Shown piece by piece: positions 1 to 7,891 of a stretch of DNA of 48,301 nt. Each line of letters opens with the position of its first letter. Positions within the stretch are counted from its first letter, which is position 1. The translations under genes and the position numbers were made by a program. The notes below the pieces were generated by a model. The model was not told the DNA's origin. It saw nothing but the letters and a program-made list of their open reading frames with translations, and did no database searches. Source of the stretch: Hymenobacter coccineus (GTDB lineage Bacteria > Bacteroidota > Bacteroidia > Cytophagales > Hymenobacteraceae); the NCBI RefSeq assembly GCF_001816125.1, contig NZ_MDZA01000155.1:1-48301 (forward strand), given 5' to 3'.

Positions 1-207
1 CGGCCGGGGGGCTGCTACGCCAATGTTACGTTTGTGTGGCCCACGCCGGGGCCCCGGGCCGCCACCGGCCGCGCCTTGGGGGCCCGGTGCAGGCTGCATA
101 AACGTTTTAGCGGAATGATACGGGGTAAATTCGCAATTTTCTGTACCTTCCGCCTCGAAATTGTCCTTTCTTCTCCTCTTTCCCTCCCCTCCTATCCCCG
201 CCCACTT

Positions 208-1650
208 ATGAGCCAGGTTCCCGAAGCGCCGTCCCGGCGCGATTTTGTTAAGAAAAGTACGTTGGCCGCGGCCTCCTTTTTCATTGTGCCGCGCTTCGTG
301 CTGGGCGGCAAGGGCTACACCGCCCCCAGCGACCAGCTACTAGTGGCCGGCATCGGCGTGGGGGGCAAGGGCGAAAGCGACATTGCCATGTTTGCCAAAA
401 CCGGCAAGGCCCGCATCGCCTTCCTCTGCGACGTGGACGACCGCCGCGCGGCCAACTCGCGCAAGGCGTTTCCGCAGGCCAAGTACTACAAGGACTGGCG
501 GAAGATGCTGGAGAAGGAGCACAAGCACATCGACGCGGTGTCGGTGTCGACGCCCGACCACAACCACGCTATGCCGGCCCTGGCGGCCATGCAAATGGGT
601 AAGCACGTGTACGTGCAAAAGCCACTGACCCACGACATTGCCGAGGCGCGCGCCCTCACCGACGCGGCCAAGCGCTACCCCAAAGTAGTGACCCAGATGG
701 GCAATCAGGGCTCCTCCAACGACGGCGTGCGCCAGCTGATGGAGTGGTACGACGCCGGCACCATTGGCGATGTGCACACCGTGTACTGCTGGACAGATCG
801 GCCCGTCTGGCCCCAGGGCATTGCCTGGCCCACCACCACGGCCACCCCGCCCGCCGAGCTCGACTGGGACTTGTGGCTGGGCACGGCCCCCAAGCGCGAT
901 TATGTGGACCACCTCATTCCCTTCAACTGGCGCGGCTGGTGGCCCTACGGCACGGGGGCCCTCGGCGACATGGGCTGCCACCTGATGGAGGCCCCCTTCC
1001 GGGTGCTCGACCTGGAGTACGCCAACGCGGTGCAGGCCAGCGTGGGCAGCGTGTACGTGGACGAGTTTAAGCGCGGCTACTTCCCCGAGAGCTGCCCGCC
1101 CAGCAGCCACGTCACGCTCACGTTTCCCAAAACCGCCAAAACCAAGCAGGACATCACCATGCATTGGATGGACGGCGGCATCCAGCCCGAGCGCCCCGAC
1201 GAGCTGGGCGCCAACGAGCTGTTTGGCGACGGCGGCAACGGCATCCTCTTCATCGGCGACAAGGGCAAGATGATGGCCAGCACCTACGCCGAAAACCCGC
1301 GCCTGCTGCCCCTCTCCCGCAACCAGGAGGTGAGCGTGCCCCAGACCCTGGCCCGCGTGCCGGGCCAGGCCAACGGCCACTACGGCCAGTGGGTGGAAGC
1401 CTGCCTGGCCGGCGCCGGCAAAACGAAGCTCAGCTCGCCCTTCGCGCTGGCGGGCCCCCTCACCGAGGCCCTGCTGATGGCCAACCTGGCCGTGCGCGGC
1501 TACGACCTGCAAAAGCCTAAGGCCGCGGGCCAGGGCTTCGACTACCCCGGCCGCGGTCGCAAGCTGCTCTGGGACAACCAGCAAATGCGCATCACCAACC
1601 TCGACGAAGTAAACCAGTTCGTGAAGCGCGATTACCGCACCGGTTGGTAA
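208..1650 (+). CDS. Gfo/Idh/MocA-family oxidoreductase with Tat signal
   Basis: A 480-residue NAD(P)-dependent oxidoreductase of the Gfo/Idh/MocA superfamily, probably acting on a sugar or cyclitol outside the cytoplasm. The start at 208 is preferred because residues 9-31 then form a twin-arginine signal (SRRDFVKKSTLAAASFF); the frame is open further upstream but that extension is low-complexity and would bury the signal. After the signal comes a Rossmann segment (VAGIGVGGKG), then a dinucleotide-fold DVDDRRA stretch, STPDHNH and the family lysine motif in VYVQKPLTHD, where K is the usual catalytic lysine, followed by MGNQGSS. Exported members of this type are common in Bacteroidota and are often next to glycan loci. 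The exact substrate is unknown. It lacks clear hallmarks of GH109 N-acetylgalactosaminidases, which share the fold. Family call is confident; specificity is not. Confidence 0.9.
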   Translation: MSQVPEAPSRRDFVKKSTLAAASFFIVPRFVLGGKGYTAPSDQLLVAGIGVGGKGESDIAMFAKTGKARIAFLCDVDDRRAANSRKAFPQAKYYKDWRKMLEKEHKHIDAVSVSTPDHNHAMPALAAMQMGKHVYVQKPLTHDIAEARALTDAAKRYPKVVTQMGNQGSSNDGVRQLMEWYDAGTIGDVHTVYCWTDRPVWPQGIAWPTTTATPPAELDWDLWLGTAPKRDYVDHLIPFNWRGWWPYGTGALGDMGCHLMEAPFRVLDLEYANAVQASVGSVYVDEFKRGYFPESCPPSSHVTLTFPKTAKTKQDITMHWMDGGIQPERPDELGANELFGDGGNGILFIGDKGKMMASTYAENPRLLPLSRNQEVSVPQTLARVPGQANGHYGQWVEACLAGAGKTKLSSPFALAGPLTEALLMANLAVRGYDLQKPKAAGQGFDYPGRGRKLLWDNQQMRITNLDEVNQFVKRDYRTGW

Positions 1651-1718
1651 GCCCGCGGCGCGCCGCGGGGCCCCAGCGCGGGGCGTTTGCGGCGGCCGCC
1701 GTATGTTTGCCAGCACTT

Positions 1719-1792
1719 GGGGGATTAGCTCAGCTGGCTAGAGCGGTTGCTCCGCAAGCAACAGGTCATCGGTTCGACTCCGATATTCTCCA
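1719..1792 (+). tRNA. tRNA-Ala(CGC)
   Basis: A complete 74-nt cloverleaf. The acceptor stem is 1719-1725 with 1785-1791, the D arm 1728-1744, the anticodon stem GTTGC/GCAAC at 1746-1750 and 1758-1762, and the T arm 1768-1784 with loop TTCGACT. The discriminator is A1792 and CCA is not encoded. The third acceptor pair is G3-U70, the alanine identity element. The loop reads TCCGCAA, giving anticodon CGC at 1753-1755. This puts C rather than the near-universal U at position 33, which is odd and is discussed as a finding. Confidence 0.93.
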
Positions 1793-1795
1793 CTG

Positions 1796-1828
1796 AAAAA
1801 GCCCCGGCCGGTTGGTCGGGGCTTTTTT
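1796..1828 (+). terminator. Rho-independent terminator after tRNA-Ala
   Basis: A 9-bp GC-rich stem (1801-1809 with 1814-1822, one G-U pair) with a 4-nt loop is followed by six T residues and preceded by five A residues. It lies 8 nt after the tRNA, so it most likely ends the tRNA transcript; the flanking A and T runs would let it work in both directions. Confidence 0.85.
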
Positions 1829-1888
1829 GTGAGCGGCGGGCCCGCAGCGCGCTGAATACTAACGATCTATCATTAACGTTGCTTCCCC

Positions 1889-2521
1889 ATGAAGCACTTG
1901 TTACTCCTGCCGCTGGCCCTCGCCAGCCTGACTGATGCGGCCGCTCAGAGCGCACCGCCCGCCGTGCTATACCCCCGGCTCAGCAAGACGCTCGATAGCC
2001 TGGCCTACGCCGACCAGTGGCCCATGCAGCAGATGTTCAAGCAGCAGCCCGACAGCGCCGGCCGGGACTTGGTAGAAGTTGAAAAGGAGAACTTTGCCCG
2101 CCACCAGCCCATCCTGGAAAGAATTGTGCGCCAGTACGGATACCCCGGTTTCCGACAGGTAGGCCCCAAAAGCGCCAACAATTTCTGGCTGCTGGTGCAG
2201 CACGCCGACGCGCACCCCGACTTCCAGCGCCAAGTGCTTCACCTGATGCTGCCCGAAGTAAAGCACAAAAACGCGGCCCCTTCCAATTACGCCTACCTCA
2301 CCGACCGGGTAGCGGTAAACGCGGGCCAACCCGAGGAATACGGCACCCAGGTTGAGTACCAGGGTCCTGGCCTGGGCAAAGCAGTGCCCAAGTCCCTGCG
2401 CGACCCCGCCCACGTCAACCAGCGCCGCGCCGCCATCGGCATGGAACCGTTGGAAGAGTACCTGAGCAGCATGACCAAGATGCACGTGGAAATGAATACA
2501 CCGAAAGTACCAGGCGTCTAA
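1889..2521 (+). CDS. DUF6624 domain protein, secreted
   Basis: A 210-residue protein with a short N-terminal signal peptide (hydrophobic LLLLPLALASL, cleavage near AAAQS at about residue 20). The mature part matches the pattern of the DUF6624 family: a YGYPGF turn near residue 85, then VGPKSANNFWLLVQHAD, a helical segment ending in LLPEVK, a YLTDRVAVNAG segment and YGTQVEYQ. Members are found mostly in Bacteroidota; no function is established. The start is the first ATG and keeps the signal peptide intact. It stands alone between the tRNA-Ala terminator and the convergent LacI-type gene. Confidence 0.8.
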   Translation: MKHLLLLPLALASLTDAAAQSAPPAVLYPRLSKTLDSLAYADQWPMQQMFKQQPDSAGRDLVEVEKENFARHQPILERIVRQYGYPGFRQVGPKSANNFWLLVQHADAHPDFQRQVLHLMLPEVKHKNAAPSNYAYLTDRVAVNAGQPEEYGTQVEYQGPGLGKAVPKSLRDPAHVNQRRAAIGMEPLEEYLSSMTKMHVEMNTPKVPGV

Positions 2522-2591
2522 TTACGGCCTCACGCACTTGCAGCCCCGGAGGGGCGGCCTGAAATAGGGGCCCAGGCCCGCGCTGGGGGCC

Positions 2592-3683
2592 CTATTTCTC
2601 CACGTAGTAGCGCAGGTTTTCCTTGGTGATGATGTCGAGCGGGAGGTACTTCAGCGGGGGGACTTCCTTTTTGAAAACCAGCTGGTCGGCCAGCGCGAAA
2701 ACGCCTTGGTAGCCCTGCTCGTGCGGGTTTTGGTTGATGAGGAAATCAATCACGTCCTCGTGGAGGAAGTGGATGTTTTTCTCCAGCAGGTCGTAGCCCA
2801 CCAGGCGGATGTCCTCGCGGTGGTAGGCTTGCAGGTAGGGCGCAATTTCGTAGGCCTTGGAAGTGCTCACGAAAATGCCGCGCAGGTTCACCGTTTCGTC
2901 GTCAAGCAGGCGGTTGAGCTGCCGGGCAAACGACGGGTCGGATGGGTCGGGCAGGTCGATGCTAACCACGGCATCGGGGGCCAGCTGGGGCCCCGGGGCT
3001 CCCTCGGCCCGGGCGGCCCGCTGGGCAAAGTAGTCGCGGAAGCCGCGCTCCTTCTGCGTCACGTGCACCGAGTTGGCAATGTCTTCGGCGATGTGCGCGA
3101 TGAGGTAGGTGCCCGGCTGGGCCTGCCCGAACTGCACCAGCTTGCCCGCCAGAAACCCGCTTTGGTACGAGTCCTGCCCCACGTAGCTCAGCGAGGGCAG
3201 CTCGGCGATGTAGGTATTGAAGAGCACGTAGGGAATGCGCTGCGCCTGCCAGCGCTCAAAAAACGCCAGCGACTCGCGGTAGAACAGCGGCGCGACGAGG
3301 ATGCCGTCGGGCGCGGAGCGCGTGGCCGCCTCGGCCTGCGCCACAAACGAGGCCACCTCCGTCAGCTCGTAGGGGTACATCGTGACGGTGACGCCGTACT
3401 GCTTGAGCTCCTTGGCCGCCTTGCCGATGCCGTCCCACGGGGCCTGCCAGTAGGGGTCGATGAGGTGGTCGGGCTGCACCACGGCCAGCTGGTAGGTGCG
3501 GTTCGAGCCCAGGGTGCGGGCAATCAGGTTGGGCTCGTAGTCCAGCTCCTGCATCATGAGCAGCACTTTCTGCCGCACTTTTTCCGACACCCGGCCCCGG
3601 TTGTGGAGCACCCGATCCACGGTTCCTACCGACACATTGGCCTTGGCGGCAATGTCCTTGATGCGTACCGCAATTTTTTCCAT
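2592..3683 (-). CDS. LacI-family transcriptional regulator
   Basis: A 363-residue DNA-binding sugar sensor. Residues 7-52 form the LacI helix-turn-helix and hinge (IKDIAAKANVSVGTVDRVLH, then NRGRVSEKVRQKV and YEPNLIARTL); the rest is a periplasmic-binding-protein-like effector domain with AVVQPDHLIDPYW, GILVAPLF and VGYDLLEKN segments. The recognition helix has GTVDRV where classical LacI proteins have a serine, as in many Bacteroidota members. It is divergent from nagB and the sugar transporter, with two identical palindromes in the shared upstream region, so it probably controls amino-sugar uptake and catabolism and perhaps the adjacent glycan locus. The effector is not deducible from sequence; a glucosamine derivative is a reasonable guess from context. 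Confidence 0.93.
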   Translation of the reverse strand: MEKIAVRIKDIAAKANVSVGTVDRVLHNRGRVSEKVRQKVLLMMQELDYEPNLIARTLGSNRTYQLAVVQPDHLIDPYWQAPWDGIGKAAKELKQYGVTVTMYPYELTEVASFVAQAEAATRSAPDGILVAPLFYRESLAFFERWQAQRIPYVLFNTYIAELPSLSYVGQDSYQSGFLAGKLVQFGQAQPGTYLIAHIAEDIANSVHVTQKERGFRDYFAQRAARAEGAPGPQLAPDAVVSIDLPDPSDPSFARQLNRLLDDETVNLRGIFVSTSKAYEIAPYLQAYHREDIRLVGYDLLEKNIHFLHEDVIDFLINQNPHEQGYQGVFALADQLVFKKEVPPLKYLPLDIITKENLRYYVEK

Positions 3684-4261
3684 ACTCTAACTACTCTCTC
3701 TGCACGGCGCGCCAGCTGGTAGACGGCGCCCGGCGCGCGGGTTCGCGCTTACGGGTAAACACCCCAAAGTTATCACGTAACCCCGCGGTAATGCTGCGCT
3801 GGGGGCCCTGCCCTACCGCCGCAGTGCCGGGTTAGTCTTACCCGCGGGTGGCAAGCGCTGGCCTAATGACCACGGACTGCCCCTGTGGTTGCCGCGCGTC
3901 TATTTTTTCTTCGCTTGGGGGCCTCAGGTGCATGGTGCAGCTTATCACGTCGCGCAAAGTGCCGTGTGTGCGCACACTTCGGACATTTTTTTTTGCGTGT
4001 GCGCACACATTTTTTTGTCAAATGCTTGCTTTGCTTGCGCGGCGGACTTAAGTTTGAACCGGACAAACTATTATTTACTACTATTATTCTATTAAGCTGT
4101 GCTCGCCCTCGGCTAGTCGGCCCCTATCAAACCCCACGATTATTGCTGCACTAATTCTAGTTTGCCGCTGCGAAAATGGTCCTTGGGGCCCTAATTTCTC
4201 ACCAGCCGCTCCTTCCTGCTTCGCTTTAAAAATCAGCCATTTTTACGCTCGAAATCCAGCC
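3684..4261. promoter_or_regulatory. Divergent regulatory region between LacI-type gene and nagB
   Basis: A 578-bp gene-free stretch, more AT-rich than its surroundings in its nagB-proximal half (about 3960-4260). It must hold the promoters of both flanking genes. I could not place a convincing Bacteroidota -33/-7 pair by eye. The clearest structure is the pair of GTGTGCGCACAC palindromes listed separately. Short T-rich runs follow each palindrome. Confidence 0.6.
3966..4008. promoter_or_regulatory. Twin 12-bp palindromes, candidate LacI-type operators
   Basis: GTGTGCGCACAC occurs at 3966-3977 and again at 3997-4008. Both are perfect palindromes with a central CG step, the geometry expected for LacI-family dimers. 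The centres are 31 bp apart, close to three helical turns, so both would face the same side of the helix. The sites lie about 285 bp upstream of the regulator start and 255 bp upstream of nagB. Binding by the adjacent regulator is an inference. Confidence 0.5.
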
Positions 4262-6178
4262 ATGGAAGTACTGAATTACTCGGAAACCACGTTTGAAAAA
4301 CTGCCGGTCACCGTTTTTGAAACGTCGCAGGAGGGCGCCATTTACGTGGCCCACGAAATTGCCGAGCTGATCCGGGCCAAGCAGGCCAAGGGCAAGCAGG
4401 CCGTGCTGGGCCTGGCCACCGGCTCGTCGCCCATTGGCGTGTACCAGGAGCTGGTGCGCTTGCACCGCGAGGAGGGCCTCAGCTTCCAGAACGTGGTCAC
4501 CTTCAACCTTGACGAGTATTACCCCATGCAGCCCGACGAGCTCCAGAGCTACGTCTACTTCATGCACGAGCAGCTATTCGACCACGTGGACATCCGGCCC
4601 GAAAACGTGCACATCCCGGACGGCACGCTGCCCATCGAGCAAGTAAAAGCCTACTGCCAGGCCTACGACAAGCTGATTGAGGCGTGCGGCGGCCTCGACT
4701 TGCAGCTGCTCGGCATCGGGCGCACCGGCCACATCGGCTTCAACGAGCCGGGCTCGGCCAGTACCTCGACCACACGCCTGGTAAAGCTTGACCCGCTGAC
4801 GATTACCGATGCGGCCAAGGACTTCATCAAGGAAGAATACGTGCCGCTCCGGGCCCTCACCATGGGCGTGGGCACCATCACCAAGGCCCGCCAGATCATC
4901 CTGCTGGCCTGGGGCGAGGGCAAGGCCAAAATCCTGAAGGAAACGGTGGAGGGCAAGATTTCGGACGCCGTGCCGGCCTCCTTCCTCCAGCAGCACCCCC
5001 ACACCCGCGTGGTGGTGGACCAGTGGGCCGCCCTGGAACTGACGCGCATCAAAACGCCCTGGCTGGTGGGCATGTGCGCCTGGGACGACGCCCTGATCCG
5101 GCGGGCTGTTATCTGGCTGAGCCTCAAGATGCAGAAACCCATCCTCAAGCTCATCGACGAAGACTACAAAGATGGCAGCCTGAGCGACCTGCTCGTAGAA
5201 TCGGGCAACGCCTACAGCCTCAACATCCGGGTGTTCAACGGCATCCAGCACACCATCACGGGCTGGCCGGGCGGCAAGCCCAACTCGAACGACGACAAGC
5301 GGCCCGAGCGGGCCCTGCCGGCCCACAAGCGGGTGCTCATCTTCAGCCCCCACCCCGACGACGACGTGATTTCGATGGGCGGCACGCTGCTGCGCCTCGT
5401 GGACCAGGGCCACGACGTGCACGTGGCCTACCAGACCTCGGGCAACATCGCCGTGTTTGACGACGACGCCCGCCGCTTCGCGGACTTTGCCCTGGACTTC
5501 GCCGAGAAATCAGACGTGGGCGCCGCCCAGATGCAGCGCGAGCACGCCGAAGTGGTGGATTTCCTCGGCCGCAAAAAGTTGGGCGAGGAAGACAGCCCGC
5601 TGGTGCAGGACATCAAGGCCCTGATTCGCAAGGGCGAGGCCGCCGCCGCCTGCCGCTTCTGCGGCGTGCAGGACGCCAACGTGCACTTCATGAACATGCC
5701 ATTCTACGAAACCGGGCAGGTGAAGAAGAAGCCGCTGGGCGAGGAAGACATCCAGGAGGTGGTGAACATTTTGCAGGAAATCCGGCCCCACCAAATCTTC
5801 GCCGCCGGCGATTTGCGCGACCCGCACGGCACGCACAAAGTGTGCCTCGACGCCATTTTTGCCGCCCTCTCGCGCCTCAAGGGCAAAGAAGCCTGGCTCG
5901 ACGACTGCTACCTGTGGCTGTACCGCGGGGCCTGGCAGGAGTGGGACGTGGAGGACATTGAGATGGCCGTGCCCATCAGCCCCGAGGAGCTGATGCGCAA
6001 GCGCCAGGCCATTTTTAAGCACCAGTCGCAGAAGGACAGCGCCGTATTCCCTGGCAACGACAAGCGCGAGTTCTGGCAGCGCTCGGAAGACCGCAACCGC
6101 GCCACCGCCGAGCGCTACGACGAGCTCGGCCTGGCCGAGTACGAGGCCATGGAGGCCTTCGTGCGCTACCGGTTTTAG
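4262..6178 (+). CDS. nagB: Glucosamine-6-phosphate deaminase fused to PIG-L/LmbE-like deacetylase domain
   Basis: A 638-residue two-domain cytoplasmic enzyme. Residues about 15-270 are a NagB isomerase/deaminase: ATGSSPIGVYQ phosphate loop, NLDEYYP with Asp84/Glu85, and GRTGHIGFNEPG with His157. It would convert glucosamine-6-phosphate to fructose-6-phosphate and ammonia. Residues about 355-630 are a PIG-L/LmbE fold with the metal-binding HPDDD (His364-Asp368) and the second histidine motif DPHGTH near residue 522, the signature of zinc-dependent N-acetylglucosamine deacetylases. A linked deacetylase and deaminase could take N-acetylglucosamine-6-phosphate straight to fructose-6-phosphate, but that coupling is inferred. 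Such long NagB proteins are known in Bacteroidota. It is followed by a sugar transporter 102 bp downstream. Confidence 0.93.
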   Translation: MEVLNYSETTFEKLPVTVFETSQEGAIYVAHEIAELIRAKQAKGKQAVLGLATGSSPIGVYQELVRLHREEGLSFQNVVTFNLDEYYPMQPDELQSYVYFMHEQLFDHVDIRPENVHIPDGTLPIEQVKAYCQAYDKLIEACGGLDLQLLGIGRTGHIGFNEPGSASTSTTRLVKLDPLTITDAAKDFIKEEYVPLRALTMGVGTITKARQIILLAWGEGKAKILKETVEGKISDAVPASFLQQHPHTRVVVDQWAALELTRIKTPWLVGMCAWDDALIRRAVIWLSLKMQKPILKLIDEDYKDGSLSDLLVESGNAYSLNIRVFNGIQHTITGWPGGKPNSNDDKRPERALPAHKRVLIFSPHPDDDVISMGGTLLRLVDQGHDVHVAYQTSGNIAVFDDDARRFADFALDFAEKSDVGAAQMQREHAEVVDFLGRKKLGEEDSPLVQDIKALIRKGEAAAACRFCGVQDANVHFMNMPFYETGQVKKKPLGEEDIQEVVNILQEIRPHQIFAAGDLRDPHGTHKVCLDAIFAALSRLKGKEAWLDDCYLWLYRGAWQEWDVEDIEMAVPISPEELMRKRQAIFKHQSQKDSAVFPGNDKREFWQRSEDRNRATAERYDELGLAEYEAMEAFVRYRF

Positions 6179-6280
6179 GGCCCCCGGGCCACTGCCGGGG
6201 CCCCCGCCCGCGTTCAGGCGCTAGCCGGGGCCCCACCCCGCCCCCGGGCGAACCCTCCCCTATCTTTTCTTGATTATCGC

Positions 6281-7576
6281 ATGAAAGACAGCAAAGCCAC
6301 CGTCGTTCCGCCCTTGGTCATCATCGGGGCCCTGTTTTTCATCTTTGGGTTCATCACCTGGCTCAACGGCACGCTGATTCCGTTCCTGAAAATTGCCTGC
6401 GACCTGACCTACGCGCAGGCATTGCTGGTGACGTTCGCCTTCTACATCGCCTACGTGTTTTTGGCCATCCCCTCGTCGCTGATTTTGCGCCGCACGGGCT
6501 TCAAAAACGGCATGGCGCTGGGCTTGGTCGTGATGGCAGCGGGGGCCCTGGTGTTCGTGCCGGCGGCGCAGGCCCGCTCGTTTGGTCTGTTTCTGGCGGG
6601 CTTGTTTGTGCAGGGCGCCGGTTTGGCGCTGCTCCAAACCGCCTCCAACCCCTACGCCACCGTGCTGGGGCCCATCGAGAGCGCCGCCAAGCGCATCAGC
6701 ATCATGGGCATCTGCAACAAGGTGGCCGGGGTGCTGAGTCCGTTCATCATCGGGGCGGTGGTGCTGAAGGGCGCTTCGGAGCTGGAGAGCCAGCTGGCCC
6801 GCACCGCGTCGCCGGCCGCCAAAGCCGTGCTGCTCCAGCAGCTGGCCGACCGCGTAATTTTCCCTTACCTCATCATGGCGGGGGCCCTGGTGGTACTCGC
6901 TGGCCTGATTAAGATCTCCGGCTTGCCGGAAATTACGACCGAAGAAACCGCACCCACGCCGGCGGCCGGGGCCCCAGCAACCGCCGGAAAGGGCCTTTTC
7001 CAGTACCCACACCTGGCCCTGGGCGTGCTGGCACTGTTTTGCTGCGTGGGCGTGGAGGTCATTGCCGGCGACACCATCATCCAGTACGGCCGGGCGCAGG
7101 GCATCAGCCTCGACGTGGCCCGGAATTTTACCTCCCTCACGCTGGCGGCCATGCTGGTGGGGTATTTTGTGGGCGTGTGGGCCATTCCGCGCTACGTAAC
7201 CCAGCAGCGGGCCCTGGCCATTTGCGCCGTGGTGGGGGCCGTGCTCACGGTGGGCATTTTGCTCACGCAGGGCTTCACCTCGGTGCTGCTGGTGGCGCTG
7301 CTGGGCCTGGCCAACTCGCTGATGTGGCCGGCCATTTTTCCGCTCAGCATCCGGGGCTTGGGCAGCTACACCGAGCACGGCTCGGCGCTGCTCATCATGG
7401 GCATTGGGGGCGGGGCGGTGCTGCCCTACGTGTACGGCAAGCTCAGCGAAGGGCTGGGCTTGCAGCAGGCCTACGTGCTGCTCATTCCCTGCTACTTATA
7501 CATTTTGTTCTTCGCCCTCAAGGGTCACGCCTACCAACCTAAAACCACGGTAGCCTACGCCGTGCCGGTAGTTTAA
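6281..7576 (+). CDS. Sugar MFS transporter (FHS/GluP-NagP type)
   Basis: A 431-residue inner-membrane major facilitator with about 12 hydrophobic segments. The first helix carries FFIFGFITWLNGTLIP, typical of the fucose/galactose-H+ symporter group that includes GluP and NagP-like carriers; a second group signature is QTASNPYATVLGP near residue 125, then RISIMGICNKVAG. It is a proton-coupled importer of a monosaccharide. Position after NagB-PIG-L and before a hydrolase locus rich in hexosaminidases suggests N-acetylglucosamine as cargo, which is inference. The start follows a short AT-rich leader. Its TAA is part of a TTAATTAA octamer. Confidence 0.9.
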   Translation: MKDSKATVVPPLVIIGALFFIFGFITWLNGTLIPFLKIACDLTYAQALLVTFAFYIAYVFLAIPSSLILRRTGFKNGMALGLVVMAAGALVFVPAAQARSFGLFLAGLFVQGAGLALLQTASNPYATVLGPIESAAKRISIMGICNKVAGVLSPFIIGAVVLKGASELESQLARTASPAAKAVLLQQLADRVIFPYLIMAGALVVLAGLIKISGLPEITTEETAPTPAAGAPATAGKGLFQYPHLALGVLALFCCVGVEVIAGDTIIQYGRAQGISLDVARNFTSLTLAAMLVGYFVGVWAIPRYVTQQRALAICAVVGAVLTVGILLTQGFTSVLLVALLGLANSLMWPAIFPLSIRGLGSYTEHGSALLIMGIGGGAVLPYVYGKLSEGLGLQQAYVLLIPCYLYILFFALKGHAYQPKTTVAYAVPVV

Positions 7577-7891
7577 TTAATTCGTACGGACGCCCCTGTG
7601 GTGGGGCCCCGGGCGGGCGCGGCGGGCCCTATTTACCGCAAGCCGCTGGTCACCAAAGCATCTTCTTTACCTTTTTGGCAAGTGGCTTTTAATTAACTCC
7701 CGGCAAAATTACTTTCGGCGCTTTGCTTACTGATTAATCAAATTTGACTGATTTGTTAACTAAATAATTAGGTCCTTTTATCGAATTGATTACTTCCCCT
7801 GCAAGGCAGAAAATAGCTAACGAAATTCTCTCCCGCGCTCTTTCCCAACCTTTTGCAATTCGATTGACCCTCACCAAAAACCCCTGAATCC
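7577..7891. promoter_or_regulatory. Leader/promoter region of the SusC-SusD operon
   Basis: A 315-bp stretch with no gene. From about 7680 it becomes strongly AT-rich, with TTAATTAA at 7573-7580 and 7689-7696, as expected for the promoter of a highly expressed SusC gene. No clear hairpin terminator for the preceding transporter gene was seen. No ECF sigma/anti-sigma pair or hybrid two-component sensor adjoins the region. Confidence 0.5.

Noticed and set aside
340..1716. Long open frame of 458 codons antisense to the oxidoreductase gene
   Set aside because: High GC leaves antisense frames open; the translation is Gly/Ala/His/Val-rich with no domain, while the plus strand has clear family motifs.
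2706..3722. Open frame of 338 codons antisense to the LacI-type gene
   Set aside because: Compositional shadow; the minus strand encodes an unmistakable helix-turn-helix and effector domain.
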